This document shows, piece by piece, positions 44,153 through 52,476 of a stretch of 64,000 nt of DNA (position 1 is its first letter; each line of letters opens with the position of its first letter). Both the position numbers and the translations under genes were made by a program. This DNA is from Streptomyces sp. NBC_01353 (lineage in GTDB: Bacteria > Actinomycetota > Actinomycetes > Streptomycetales > Streptomycetaceae). The DNA lies in the NCBI RefSeq assembly GCF_036237275.1, contig NZ_CP108352.1, forward strand, positions 3,410,001 to 3,474,000, in the 5' to 3' direction. The notes under the pieces are model-generated. The model did not search any database and had not been told where the DNA came from. It worked only from the letters and a program-made list of their open reading frames with translations.

Positions 44153-45427
44153 ATGCCTTCCGCCAGTACCAAGGCGGCCGCCACCAGCACGGCCGCCGAC
44201 ACCCGCCTGACTCCCGGTGCCTCCGGCTACCGCCGTATGAGCTTCGCCCTCTTCGCCGCCGGACTCGCCACCTTCGCTCTCCTCTACTCCACCCAGGCCC
44301 TCCTCCCCGCGATCTCGGCGGAGTTCGGCGCCACCGCCTCCGCGGCCTCCTGGACGGTCTCCGCCGCCACCGGTGCGCTCGCCCTCCTCGTCCTCCCGCT
44401 GAGCGCCCTCTCCGAGCGCCTCGGGCGGCGCACGATGATGACGTGGTCGCTCGCCGTCGCGGTGATCGTCGGACTCCTCGTCCCCTTCGCCCCGAATCTT
44501 GAGTGGCTGATCGCCCTGCGCGCGGTCCAGGGCGCGGCGCTCGCGGGTCTGCCCGCCTCCGCCATGGCGTTCCTCGCCGAGGAGGTGCGGCCGAAGGCGC
44601 TGGTCGCCGCGATCGGTCTCTTCGTCGCGGGCAACTCCATCGGCGGCATGAGCGGCCGGATCGTCACCGGCTGGGCGTCCCAGATGTGGGGCTGGCGCGC
44701 GGGGCTCCTCGCGGTCGGTCTGATGGCGGTGGCCTGCGCGGTCGTCTTCCGTCTGCTGCTCCCCAAGGCCCGTCACTTCACGCCCGGTTCGCTGAACCCG
44801 AAGGCACTGGCCAAGACGGTCCGCACCCACCTCGCCGACCCGCTGCTGATGCGCCTGTACGCGATCGGCGCGCTGTTCATGACGGTGTTCGGCGCGGTGT
44901 ACACCGTGATCGGCTACCGCCTGGTCGAGGCCCCGTTCTCGCTCCCGCAGGGTGTGGTCGGCTCGATCTTCCTGGTCTACCTCGTCGGTACGGTCTCCTC
45001 GGCCGCCGCCGGGAAGCTGGTCGGCCGCCTCGGCCGGCGCGGGGCGCTCTACCTGGCCGTCGGCACGACCGCGGCGGGCCTGCTGCTCTCGCTCGCCGAC
45101 GACCTCGCCGCCGTCCTGCTCGGCCTGGTCCTGATCACGGCCGGCTTCTTCGCCGGACACGCGGTCGCCTCCTCCTCGGTGAGCCGTACGGCCAAGACCG
45201 GCCGCGCGCAGGCGTCGGCGCTCTACCAGTCCGCGTACTACCTGGGCAGCAGCGCGGGCGGCACGCTCGGCGCGATCGCCTTCCACTCCGGCGGCTGGGC
45301 CGGCACGGTCCTCCTCGGCCTGGTCGCGGTCCTCGGCGTCGTGTCGATCACGCTCTACGGCAGCCACAGCGCGCGGGTGGCGGCGCGCGCCGAGGCCCGC
45401 TGCCCCCGGCTCCGTACAGCTCACTGA
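44153..45427 (+). CDS. MFS transporter, YnfM-like
   Basis: The 424-residue protein has twelve predicted helices. Landmarks are FALLYSTQALLPAISAEFGATASAASWTVS, motif A LSERLGRRTMM and RAVQGAALAGLPASAMAFLAEEV in the first half, and YQSAYYLGSSAGGTLGAIAFHSGGWAG in the second. This fits the YnfM/arabinose-efflux-like group. A drug or metabolite efflux role is probable, but the substrate is unknown. It is transcribed away from the LysR gene and likely under its control. Confidence 0.9.
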   Translation: MPSASTKAAATSTAADTRLTPGASGYRRMSFALFAAGLATFALLYSTQALLPAISAEFGATASAASWTVSAATGALALLVLPLSALSERLGRRTMMTWSLAVAVIVGLLVPFAPNLEWLIALRAVQGAALAGLPASAMAFLAEEVRPKALVAAIGLFVAGNSIGGMSGRIVTGWASQMWGWRAGLLAVGLMAVACAVVFRLLLPKARHFTPGSLNPKALAKTVRTHLADPLLMRLYAIGALFMTVFGAVYTVIGYRLVEAPFSLPQGVVGSIFLVYLVGTVSSAAAGKLVGRLGRRGALYLAVGTTAAGLLLSLADDLAAVLLGLVLITAGFFAGHAVASSSVSRTAKTGRAQASALYQSAYYLGSSAGGTLGAIAFHSGGWAGTVLLGLVAVLGVVSITLYGSHSARVAARAEARCPRLRTAH

Positions 45428-45468
45428 ATCCGTCCCGGATCCGTACAACCGCACCGCTCCCCCGATCG

Positions 45469-45483
45469 TCCTAAGTCTTAGGA
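45469..45483. promoter_or_regulatory. 15-bp palindrome before the L,D-transpeptidase gene
   Basis: TCCTAAGTCTTAGGA is a perfect palindrome around a central T, 22 bp upstream of the transpeptidase start. It may be an operator; it is AT-richer than its surroundings and no regulator is known. Confidence 0.55.
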
Positions 45484-45504
45484 CTCTAGGGGGAGTTGGT
45501 GATC

Positions 45505-46200
45505 ATGAACCGGATCCAAGCGCGTGCCCTGGCCGCCCTCGGCATCACCTCCATGGTGGTGCCGCTGACGGTCGCTCTCGGCGCGGCACCGGCGCAGGCG
45601 GCCTCGTGCAACGTGACGACGGGGCCGTACCAGAAGCAGGTGGAGAAGTTCCTGGGGCGGACGGTGGACGGGCGGCAGTCGCTCGCCGACTGCAAGGCGA
45701 TCCAGGCGTTCCAGTACAGGTACGGCATCACCCCGACGCAGGGGTACGCCGGTCCGCTGACCTGGCGGACGATGTCCACGATGCTGGCGCAGAAGGCGGC
45801 CGGGAAGAACCCGAACGCGGCCGGTAAGTGCCCGACCAACAAGGGCCGGATCGCCTGCGTCGACCTGACGCGGCAGCTGACCTGGATCCAGGACGGCGCG
45901 CGGCTGAAGTACGGCCCGGTGCCCGTCCGTACGGGAAAGGACGGGACCGAGACCCGTACCGGCCTCAAGAGGATCTACTGGCGCAACATCAACCACTGGT
46001 CGACGATCTACCACGTGTCCATGCCGTACTCGCAGTTCTTCGACGGCGGGCAGGCGTTCCACTCCACCACCAAGTCCATGTGGAACCCGCCGGGTTCGGG
46101 CGGCTGCGTCAACATGCGTCCGGCCGATGCCAAGGCGTACTGGAACCTGCTCAGGAACGGCGACGACGTGTACGTCTACGGACGGAAGCCCGGAACCTGA
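45505..46200 (+). CDS. Secreted L,D-transpeptidase (YkuD)
   Basis: I prefer ATG 45505 (GGGGGAG upstream), giving 231 residues; a GTG two codons earlier is possible. A signal peptide ends in AQAA. Residues about 35-100 form a peptidoglycan-binding-like domain (CKAIQAFQYRYGITPTQGYAGPLTW). The catalytic YkuD domain follows: LTWIQDGARLKYGPVPVRTG, then FHSTTKSM and GSGGCVNM with the catalytic His and Cys. It makes 3-3 cross-links in the wall peptidoglycan. Confidence 0.92.
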   Translation: MNRIQARALAALGITSMVVPLTVALGAAPAQAASCNVTTGPYQKQVEKFLGRTVDGRQSLADCKAIQAFQYRYGITPTQGYAGPLTWRTMSTMLAQKAAGKNPNAAGKCPTNKGRIACVDLTRQLTWIQDGARLKYGPVPVRTGKDGTETRTGLKRIYWRNINHWSTIYHVSMPYSQFFDGGQAFHSTTKSMWNPPGSGGCVNMRPADAKAYWNLLRNGDDVYVYGRKPGT

Positions 46201-46282
46201 CCCCGGCTGTCAGTGGGCTGCGGTAGCTTCCCCTCATCGGCACAGCACCGGTGCCGGTGAGGGGCGAGTGGGGTGGACCTGC

Positions 46283-47257
46283 ATGAGTGACCTGGCGACC
46301 GCGGACCGGAACTCCGAACTGGAGAAGTACCGCACGGAGCTGACCGGTTACTGCTACCGGATGCTCGGCTCCTCGTTCGAGGCCGAGGACGCCGTACAGG
46401 ACACGATGGTCCGCGCCTGGCGGTCCATCGACTCCTTCGAGGGGCGCTCGTCGCTGCGCTCCTGGCTGTACCGCATCGCGACCAACGTCTGCCTCGACTC
46501 GCTGAACGCGGGCAACCGGCGGGCCCGGCCGATGGATCTGACCGCCGCGACACCGGTCGCGCAGGCGCAGCTGAACGCCCGGCCGGAGATCACCTGGCTG
46601 GAGCCGGTGCCGGACGGGCGGGTGCTGCCGTCGGTGGCCGACCCGGCGGACACGGCGGTGTCCCGCGAGACCGTACGGCTCGCGTTCGTCGCCGCGCTGC
46701 AGCATCTGCCGCCGAAGCAGCGGGCCGTGCTGATCCTGCGCGAGGTGCTGGCCTGGAAGGCGAGCGAGGTCGCGGAGCTGCTCGACACCACGGTCGCCTC
46801 GGTGAACAGCGCGCTCCAGCGGGCGCGCGCCACGATCGCGGAGAACGAGCCGACGCTCTCGGACACCGCGGACCCGTTGGACGAGGAGCAGAAGGAGCTC
46901 CTGGAGCGCTATGTCGCCGCCTTCGAGGGGTACGACATGAAGGCGCTGACGGCGCTCCTGCACGAGGACGCGACGATGTCCATGCCGCCGTACGACCTGT
47001 GGCTGCGGGGACACGACGACATCGTGGGCTGGATGCTCGGGGTCGGCGAGGTCTGCTCGGGCTCGAAGCTGGTGCCGACCGTGGCGAACGGCTCGCCGGC
47101 GTTCGCGCAGTACCACCCGGACCCGGAGGGCGGTTACAGCCCGTGGGCGCTGATCGTCCTGGAGCTGCGGGACGGCAAGGTCGGTGGGATGGACTTCTTC
47201 CTGGACACCAAGCGGTGGTTCCCGCTCTTCGACCTGCCGGAGCGGCTGGAGGCGTAG
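46283..47257 (+). CDS. ECF sigma factor with SnoaL-like C-terminal domain
   Basis: The 324-residue protein starts at ATG 46283. The sigma part has region 2 (YRTELTGYCYRMLGSSFEAEDAVQDTMVRAWRSIDSFEGRSSLRSWLYRIATNVCLDSL) and region 4 (ALQHLPPKQRAVLILREVLAWKASEVAELLDTTVASVNSALQRARATI). A SnoaL/NTF2-like domain (about 205-320) replaces the anti-sigma partner, as in the SigG/SigX5-type ECF group, where it may regulate activity internally. The gene is alone apart from a convergent STAS gene. The signal is unknown. Confidence 0.9.
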   Translation: MSDLATADRNSELEKYRTELTGYCYRMLGSSFEAEDAVQDTMVRAWRSIDSFEGRSSLRSWLYRIATNVCLDSLNAGNRRARPMDLTAATPVAQAQLNARPEITWLEPVPDGRVLPSVADPADTAVSRETVRLAFVAALQHLPPKQRAVLILREVLAWKASEVAELLDTTVASVNSALQRARATIAENEPTLSDTADPLDEEQKELLERYVAAFEGYDMKALTALLHEDATMSMPPYDLWLRGHDDIVGWMLGVGEVCSGSKLVPTVANGSPAFAQYHPDPEGGYSPWALIVLELRDGKVGGMDFFLDTKRWFPLFDLPERLEA

Positions 47258-47269
47258 GGCCGAAGCGGC

Positions 47270-47575
47270 TCACAGAAGCGTGTCGGCGAGGCCGACGAGT
47301 TCGAGGAGCAGGCGCAGCTCGCCGCCGGCGCCTTGGAACCGCAGCCGGTGCCCGAGGCGCCCGGCGGCGAGCTTCAGCCGGGCCAGGGCGTTCACGGCCG
47401 CGAGATCGGCATGGGTGAGCCCGCCGACGTCGCAGACCACGTCGGTGGGCGGCCAGCGTTCCAGTACGGCGCACAGCCGGGCGATCTCGTCCGGGGTGGC
47501 CCGGGCGGCAAGGGTCAGTACGAGCGGTTGGCTGGTGTCCACACCAAGGAGACCTGCGCCACGGCCGGAACTCAT
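47270..47575 (-). CDS. STAS-domain protein (anti-sigma factor antagonist-like)
   Basis: The 101-residue protein starts at ATG 47575, with AGGGG upstream. It has a STAS fold: PLVLTLAARATPDEIARL, then VVCDVGGLTHADLAAVNALARLKLAAGRLGHRLRFQGAGGELRLLLEL. The Ser that is normally phosphorylated at the DxSGLxxxD site reads GGLTHADL, so Thr could replace it. It is convergent with the ECF sigma gene, 12 bp apart, and divergent from the HAD gene. Such proteins are often partners of SpoIIAB-type anti-sigma factors, none of which is seen here. Confidence 0.82.
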   Translation of the reverse strand: MSSGRGAGLLGVDTSQPLVLTLAARATPDEIARLCAVLERWPPTDVVCDVGGLTHADLAAVNALARLKLAAGRLGHRLRFQGAGGELRLLLELVGLADTLL

Positions 47576-47597
47576 CGGAACCCCTAGGCTGCGGCGC

Positions 47598-48263
47598 ATG
47601 ACTCAAGATCCTTTGCCCCCCGTCGAGCTTGTGATCTTCGACTGTGACGGCGTCCTGGTGGACAGCGAGCGGATCTACTGCCGGGTCGACCGCGAGGTCT
47701 TCGCCTCACTCGGCGCGGAATTCACCGAGGCCGAGGTCGTCGAGCAGTTCGTCGGCACGTCGAGCGAGATGCTCACGGCGATCCTCGAGGCGCGACTCGG
47801 GCGGCCTCTGGAGCCGGGCTGGCACCGGGCGTACAAGCACCTGTACGACCAGGCGCTGGATGCCGAACTGACGGTGGTCGAGGGCGTCATGGACGCGCTC
47901 GACCAGCTGCACGTCCCGTTCTGCCTGGCGTCGAACGGCAGCCACGCCACGATCCGCCGGAACCTCACGCGGGTCGGCCTGCTGGACCGTTTCGAGGACC
48001 GGATCTTCAGCGCCCGCGACGTCGCGCGAGGCAAGCCTGCGCCCGATCTCTTCCTCCACGCCGCGGCCACGACGGGCGTCCCGCCCGAGCACTGCGCGGT
48101 GGTCGAGGACAGCCCGTACGGCGTCCAGGCGGCCCGCGCTGCCGGCATGCGGGCCTTCGGCTACTGCGGGGGTCTGACGCGGGCGGACCGGCTGATGGGG
48201 CCGCGGACGCTGGTCTTCGACGACATGCGTGAGTTGCCGAAGCTGCTCGGGGAGCTGTCGTAG
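47598..48263 (+). CDS. HAD-superfamily phosphatase (beta-phosphoglucomutase-like)
   Basis: The 221-residue protein has the HAD motifs: FDCDGVLVDSE (nucleophile Asp), CLASNGSHATI (motif II), and KPAPDLFLHAA with VVEDSPYGVQAARAAG (motifs III and IV). The helical cap inserts between motifs I and II, as in the beta-phosphoglucomutase and GS1-like subfamily. It dephosphorylates or isomerises a small sugar phosphate or nucleotide; the substrate is not visible. It precedes the strong terminator shared with deoA. Confidence 0.9.
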   Translation: MTQDPLPPVELVIFDCDGVLVDSERIYCRVDREVFASLGAEFTEAEVVEQFVGTSSEMLTAILEARLGRPLEPGWHRAYKHLYDQALDAELTVVEGVMDALDQLHVPFCLASNGSHATIRRNLTRVGLLDRFEDRIFSARDVARGKPAPDLFLHAAATTGVPPEHCAVVEDSPYGVQAARAAGMRAFGYCGGLTRADRLMGPRTLVFDDMRELPKLLGELS

Positions 48264-48266
48264 TAC

Positions 48267-48300
48267 CGAACGGGACCGGCGGATCCGCCGGTCCCGTTCG
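48267..48300. terminator. Perfect 34-bp palindromic bidirectional terminator
   Basis: The sequence is a perfect palindrome with its centre at GATC, between the HAD gene and the convergent deoA end. Confidence 0.88.
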
Positions 48301-48318
48301 TACGACGCGGGAGTGACC

Positions 48319-49596
48319 TCAGGCGATGCGGTCCAGGACGATCGGGTTCGGGGTGAACGCCGTGCCCTCCGGGGCGATGTCCCAGGCGCCGTCCAGGGAC
48401 TTCAGGGCGTAGTCGAACTTCTCCGGGGTGTCCGTGTGCAGGGTCACCAGCGGCTGGCCCGCCGTGACCGTGTCGCCCGGCTTGGCGTGGAGCTCAACGC
48501 CCGCGCCGGCCTGGACCGGGTCCTCCTTGCGGGCGCGGCCGGCGCCGAGGCGCCAGGCGGCGATGCCGATGTCGTAGGCGTCGAGGCGGGTGAGCACGCC
48601 CGAGGACGGAGCCATGACGACCTGGTGCTCGCGGGCGACCGGGAGGGTCGCGTCCGGGTCGCCGCCCTGGGCCGCGATCATGCGGCGCCAGACGTCCATC
48701 GCCGAGCCGTCGGCCAGCGCCTTCGCCGGGTCCGCGTCCTTGATCCCGGCCGCGTCGAGCATCTCGCGCGCCAGCGCGATCGTCAGCTCGACGACGTCCG
48801 CCGGGCCGCCGCCCGCCAGGACCTCGACGGACTCGCGGATCTCGAGGGCGTTGCCGGCCGTGAGGCCGAGCGGGGTGGACATGTCGGTGAGCAGGGCGAC
48901 CGTCTTCACGCCGCTGTCCGTGCCGAGGCCGACCATCGTGTGGGCCAGCTCCTGGGCGTCCGCGAGGTTCTTCATGAAGGCGCCGGTGCCGACCTTGACG
49001 TCCAGGACGAGCGAACCGGTGCCCTCGGCGATCTTCTTCGACATGATCGAGGACGCGATCAGCGGGATCGCCTCCACCGTGCCCGTCACGTCGCGCAGGG
49101 CGTAGAGCTTCTTGTCGGCGGGGGCCAGACCGTCGCCCGCCGCGCAGATGACCGCGCCGGTCGTGTCGAGGACGTGCAGCATCTCCTCGTTGGAGAGCAG
49201 CGCGCGCCAGCCCGGGATGGACTCCAGCTTGTCGAGCGTGCCGCCGGTGTGGCCGAGGCCCCGGCCCGACAGCTGCGGCACGGCCGCGCCGCAGGCCGCG
49301 ACGAGCGGGGCGAGCGGAAGGGTGATCTTGTCGCCGACGCCGCCGGTGGAGTGCTTGTCGGAGGTCGGACGGGAGAGGGACGAGAAGTCCATGCGCTCGC
49401 CGCTGGCGATCATCGCCGCGGTCCAGCGGGCGATCTCGCCGCGGTTCATGCCGTTGAGCAGGATCGCCATGGCCAGGGCCGACATCTGCTCGTCCGCGAC
49501 CTCGCCGCGGGTGTAGGCGTCGATGACCCAGTCGATCTGCTCGGGGCTCAGCTCACCCTTGTCCCGCTTGGTGCGGATGACGGAGATGACGTCCAT
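48319..49596 (-). CDS. deoA: Thymidine phosphorylase
   Basis: The 425-residue protein starts at ATG 49596 with AAGAGG six bases upstream. It has the phosphorylase family architecture: an N-terminal helical domain (VIRTKRDKGELSPEQIDWVIDAYTRGEV), the phosphate-binding loop KHSTGGVGDKITLPLAPLVAACG, MSGRGLGHTGGTLDKLESIPG, and DVKVGTGAFMKN. It cleaves thymidine (and uridine-type nucleosides) with phosphate to base and deoxyribose-1-phosphate. It lies downstream of cdd and the nucleoside ABC genes but behind a hairpin, so it has its own promoter with a variant CTACGCGCATAG operator. Confidence 0.95.
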   Translation of the reverse strand: MDVISVIRTKRDKGELSPEQIDWVIDAYTRGEVADEQMSALAMAILLNGMNRGEIARWTAAMIASGERMDFSSLSRPTSDKHSTGGVGDKITLPLAPLVAACGAAVPQLSGRGLGHTGGTLDKLESIPGWRALLSNEEMLHVLDTTGAVICAAGDGLAPADKKLYALRDVTGTVEAIPLIASSIMSKKIAEGTGSLVLDVKVGTGAFMKNLADAQELAHTMVGLGTDSGVKTVALLTDMSTPLGLTAGNALEIRESVEVLAGGGPADVVELTIALAREMLDAAGIKDADPAKALADGSAMDVWRRMIAAQGGDPDATLPVAREHQVVMAPSSGVLTRLDAYDIGIAAWRLGAGRARKEDPVQAGAGVELHAKPGDTVTAGQPLVTLHTDTPEKFDYALKSLDGAWDIAPEGTAFTPNPIVLDRIA

Positions 49597-49609
49597 GTGG
49601 TGCCTCTTT

Positions 49610-49621
49610 CTACGCGCATAG
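49610..49621. promoter_or_regulatory. Nucleoside-regulon palindrome upstream of deoA (one mismatch)
   Basis: CTACGCGCATAG differs by one base from the exact palindrome. It lies 14 bp before the deoA ATG, between the hairpin after cdd and the ribosome site. Confidence 0.75.
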
Positions 49622-49633
49622 AGGGGGAAAGGA

Positions 49634-49670
49634 GGAGCGGCCCTTCCCATCGTGCCGGAAGGGCCGCTCC
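49634..49670 (-). terminator. Hairpin terminator after cdd
   Basis: Perfect 14-bp arms (49634-49647, 49657-49670) lie immediately after the cytidine deaminase stop and separate cdd from deoA. Confidence 0.82.
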
Positions 49671-49676
49671 GAGGTC

Positions 49677-50081
49677 CTACTTGGCGAGGTGGTCGGGGCC
49701 GAACGCCTGCGGCAGCATCTCCGCCAGCGTCAGGAGTCCCTCCGGGGTCTCCACTACGAGTTCGGGGCCGCCGAACTCGTACAGCAGCTGCCGGCACCGA
49801 CCGCACGGCACCAGCGGGCCGCCCAGGCCGTCCACGCAGACGAAGTGGGTCAGCCGGCCGCCGCCGGTCGCCTGGAGCTGCGAGACGAGCCCGCACTCCG
49901 CGCACAGCCCGAGGCCGTACGAGGCGTTCTCCACGTTGCAGCCGGAGACCACCCGCCCGTCGTCGACGAGCGCGGCGGCGCCGACCGGGTAGCCCGAGTA
50001 CGGGGCGTACGCCCGGGACATGGCCTCCCGCGCGACCTCCCGCAGGGCCTCCCAGTCAGGCGCCTGGGCGCTGGGCGTCAC
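49677..50081 (-). CDS. cdd: Cytidine deaminase
   Basis: The 134-residue protein starts at a GTG overlapping the permease stop (GTGA). It has the small tetrameric cytidine deaminase pattern: AREAMSRAYAPYSGYPVGAAALV, the substrate segment GCNVENASYGLGLCAECG with the zinc Cys and the catalytic Glu, and LVPCGRCRQLLYEFGG with the other two Cys ligands. It turns (deoxy)cytidine into (deoxy)uridine. It is the last gene of the nucleoside uptake operon. Confidence 0.95.
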   Translation of the reverse strand: MTPSAQAPDWEALREVAREAMSRAYAPYSGYPVGAAALVDDGRVVSGCNVENASYGLGLCAECGLVSQLQATGGGRLTHFVCVDGLGGPLVPCGRCRQLLYEFGGPELVVETPEGLLTLAEMLPQAFGPDHLAK

Positions 50082-51367
50082 TTGCCCTCGCCCTTGCGGT
50101 AGCGCATGCCGTCCGCCTTGGGCATCCGCAGACGCTGCGCCGACAGCGACAGCACCAGCAGCGTGACCACGTACGGCGTGGCGCTGACGAACTCGACCGG
50201 GACCGTCTCCGTGCCGAGGTACCAGATGAACACGCCGACGGCGATGACGGTGCTGATCTGGGCGGTGATCCAGCGCTTCTTGTACGCCTTCCACGCGGCG
50301 ATGGCCACGAGCGCCGCGAACAGCAGCAGGAGCAGCGCGTGCACGGACTCGCCGCCACTGCGCAGCTGGAGCGCGTCGGCGAAGCCGAACAGGCCCGCGC
50401 CCATGGCGAGGCCGCCCGGCCGCCAGTTACCGAAGATCATCGCCGCGAGGCCGATGTATCCACGGCCACCGGTCTGGCCCTCGTTGTAGATGTGCGAGGT
50501 GACCAGCGACAGGAACGCGCCACCGAGACCGGCGAGACCGCCGGAGACGATCACGGCGATGTACTTGTACTTGTAGACGTTGACGCCAAGGGACTCCGCG
50601 GCGATCGGGTTCTCACCGCAGGAGCGCAGCCGCAGACCGAACGAGGTCTTCCACAGCACGAAGAACGTGCCGATCACCAGCAGCACGGCGAGGATCGTGA
50701 CCACCGACAGGTTGGTGACCAGACCGCCGAGGATGCCGGCGATGTCCGAGATCAGGAACCAGTGGTGCTTCTCGATGTCGGCCAGCCAGTCGGAAAGCCC
50801 CGGGATGGTGACCGAGGTGATCTCGTCGGCCGGCGGGGACTGCTTGGGGCTGCCGCCCTTGGCCGCCGCCTCCCCACTGTTGAACCACAGCTTGGCGAAG
50901 TAGGTGGTGATACCGACCGCGAGGATGTTGATCGCGATACCGGAGATGATGTGGTCGACGCCGAAGGTGACGGTGGCGACCGCGTGCAGCAGACCGCCGA
51001 ACATGCCGCCCACGATGCCGGCGAGGATGCCGATCCAGGGGCTGGTCTGCCAGCCGGCCCAGGCACCGAAGAAGGTGCCGAGGATCATCATGCCTTCGAG
51101 GCCGATGTTGACCACGCCCGCGCGCTCGGACCACAGGCCACCGAGACCGGCGAGGCCGATCGGCACGGCGAGCGAGAGCGCGGCGCCGATCTGGCCGGCC
51201 GAGGTGAGGTCCTGCGCGCCGGTGATGGCGCGGACGGCGGAGAGGGCGATGAGCCCGCCCGCGACGATCAGCAGGATCCAAGGAAGCGAGAGGCGGGTGC
51301 GGCCGCCCTTGCCGCCGGCCGCCTTGGGCGCGGCGGGCGGCGGGGTGGAAGTCGCCGTGGCGGTCAC
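50078..51367 (-). CDS. Nucleoside ABC transporter permease (second)
   Basis: The 429-residue protein starts at GTG 51367, overlapping the previous stop, with GGAGGTG upstream. About ten hydrophobic helices are present, with the BmpA/Nup-type permease motifs ERAGVVNIGLEGMMILGTFFGAW, GMFGGLLHAVATVTFGVDHIISGIAINILAVGITTY and GRGYIGLAAMIFGNWRPGG. The N-terminus is a Pro/Ala-rich cytosolic stretch. With the first permease and the twin-NBD ATPase it forms a nucleoside importer in the cytoplasmic membrane. It belongs to the branched-chain permease fold. Confidence 0.92.
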   Translation of the reverse strand: MTATATSTPPPAAPKAAGGKGGRTRLSLPWILLIVAGGLIALSAVRAITGAQDLTSAGQIGAALSLAVPIGLAGLGGLWSERAGVVNIGLEGMMILGTFFGAWAGWQTSPWIGILAGIVGGMFGGLLHAVATVTFGVDHIISGIAINILAVGITTYFAKLWFNSGEAAAKGGSPKQSPPADEITSVTIPGLSDWLADIEKHHWFLISDIAGILGGLVTNLSVVTILAVLLVIGTFFVLWKTSFGLRLRSCGENPIAAESLGVNVYKYKYIAVIVSGGLAGLGGAFLSLVTSHIYNEGQTGGRGYIGLAAMIFGNWRPGGLAMGAGLFGFADALQLRSGGESVHALLLLLFAALVAIAAWKAYKKRWITAQISTVIAVGVFIWYLGTETVPVEFVSATPYVVTLLVLSLSAQRLRMPKADGMRYRKGEGK

Positions 51368-52476
51368 GCCGACACCTCCGTCGTGTTGTTGGAACGGGCC
51401 TGGGCCGCGAGCTTCTCGCCGACCTGACGCTGCTGGCGCTTGATGCCGTAGCGGCGGACGACTTCGTAGGCGATGACGACGCAGAGGACGATGACGCCCT
51501 GCATGACGCCGACGATCTCCCGGTCGTACTCCTCGAACTCCAGCTGCTGGCCGCCGCGCTCCAGGAAGGCCCAGAGGATCGCGGCGAGCGCGATGCCGAT
51601 CGGGTGGTTGCGGCCGAGCAGGGCGATGGCGATACCGGTGAACCCGATGCCGACCGGGAAGTCGCCGCCGAACTCGTACGAGTCGTTGAGCAGCGTCGGC
51701 ATACCGATCAGACCGGCCATGGCGCCGGAGATCAGCATGGAGGTGACGACCATCTTCTTGACGTTGACACCGCTGGCCGCGGCCGCCGTGTCGGACTGGC
51801 CGACGGTGCGCAGGTCGAAGCCGAAGCGGGTGCGGGAGAGCGTGAACCAGTACCCGATGCCCGCGATGGCCGCGATGACGACGAAGCCGTAGATCGGGGT
51901 CGGCGTGGTCGGGAACTCGAAGAAGCGCGAGGACTCCGGGAGGGGGGTCGTCGCCACCTTCGTACCGGCCGCGTCCAGGTGGCCGAGACGGCCGGGCTGG
52001 AGCAGGTAGCCGATGATCGCGGTCGCGATGAAGTTCAGCATGATCGTGGAGACGACCTCGCTGACACCCCGGGTGGTCTTGAGGACACCGGCGATGCCCG
52101 CCCACATGGCGCCGACGATCATCGCGGTGATGATGATCAGCGGGATCTGGACGATGCCCGGCAGGGTCAGCGCGCCACCGACGGCGGCGGCGAAGAAGGC
52201 GGCGAGACGGTACTGGCCGTCGACACCGATGTTGAACAGATTCATGCGGAAGCCGATGGCTACCGCGATGCCCGCCAGGTAGTACGTCGTCGCCTTGTTG
52301 ATGATGTAGACCTGGCTGTCCGACTTGATGCCGTAGTCGAACATGATCCCGAAGGCGCTGAACGGCTCCTTACCGGTGGCCGCGAGCACCAGGGCGGTGA
52401 TCAGGAAGGCGGCGACGATCGCGAGCAGCGGCGCCGCGATGCCGAGGAGCACCCGCTCCTTGTCGAACTTCTTCAT
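51364..52476 (-). CDS. Nucleoside ABC transporter permease (first)
   Basis: The 370-residue permease starts at ATG 52476, overlapping the ATPase stop as ATGA. Motifs are GIAVAIGFRMNLFNIGVDGQYRLAAFFAAAV, MWAGIAGVLKTTRGVSEVVSTIMLNFIATAI and GVNVKKMVVTSMLISGAMAGLIGMP. It pairs with the next permease as a heterodimer, as in lipid-anchored BmpA-type nucleoside importers. Confidence 0.93.
   Translation of the reverse strand: MKKFDKERVLLGIAAPLLAIVAAFLITALVLAATGKEPFSAFGIMFDYGIKSDSQVYIINKATTYYLAGIAVAIGFRMNLFNIGVDGQYRLAAFFAAAVGGALTLPGIVQIPLIIITAMIVGAMWAGIAGVLKTTRGVSEVVSTIMLNFIATAIIGYLLQPGRLGHLDAAGTKVATTPLPESSRFFEFPTTPTPIYGFVVIAAIAGIGYWFTLSRTRFGFDLRTVGQSDTAAAASGVNVKKMVVTSMLISGAMAGLIGMPTLLNDSYEFGGDFPVGIGFTGIAIALLGRNHPIGIALAAILWAFLERGGQQLEFEEYDREIVGVMQGVIVLCVVIAYEVVRRYGIKRQQRQVGEKLAAQARSNNTTEVSA

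Noticed and set aside
48229-49992. Long plus-strand frame across deoA
   Set aside because: It is antisense to thymidine phosphorylase and cdd, with no support.
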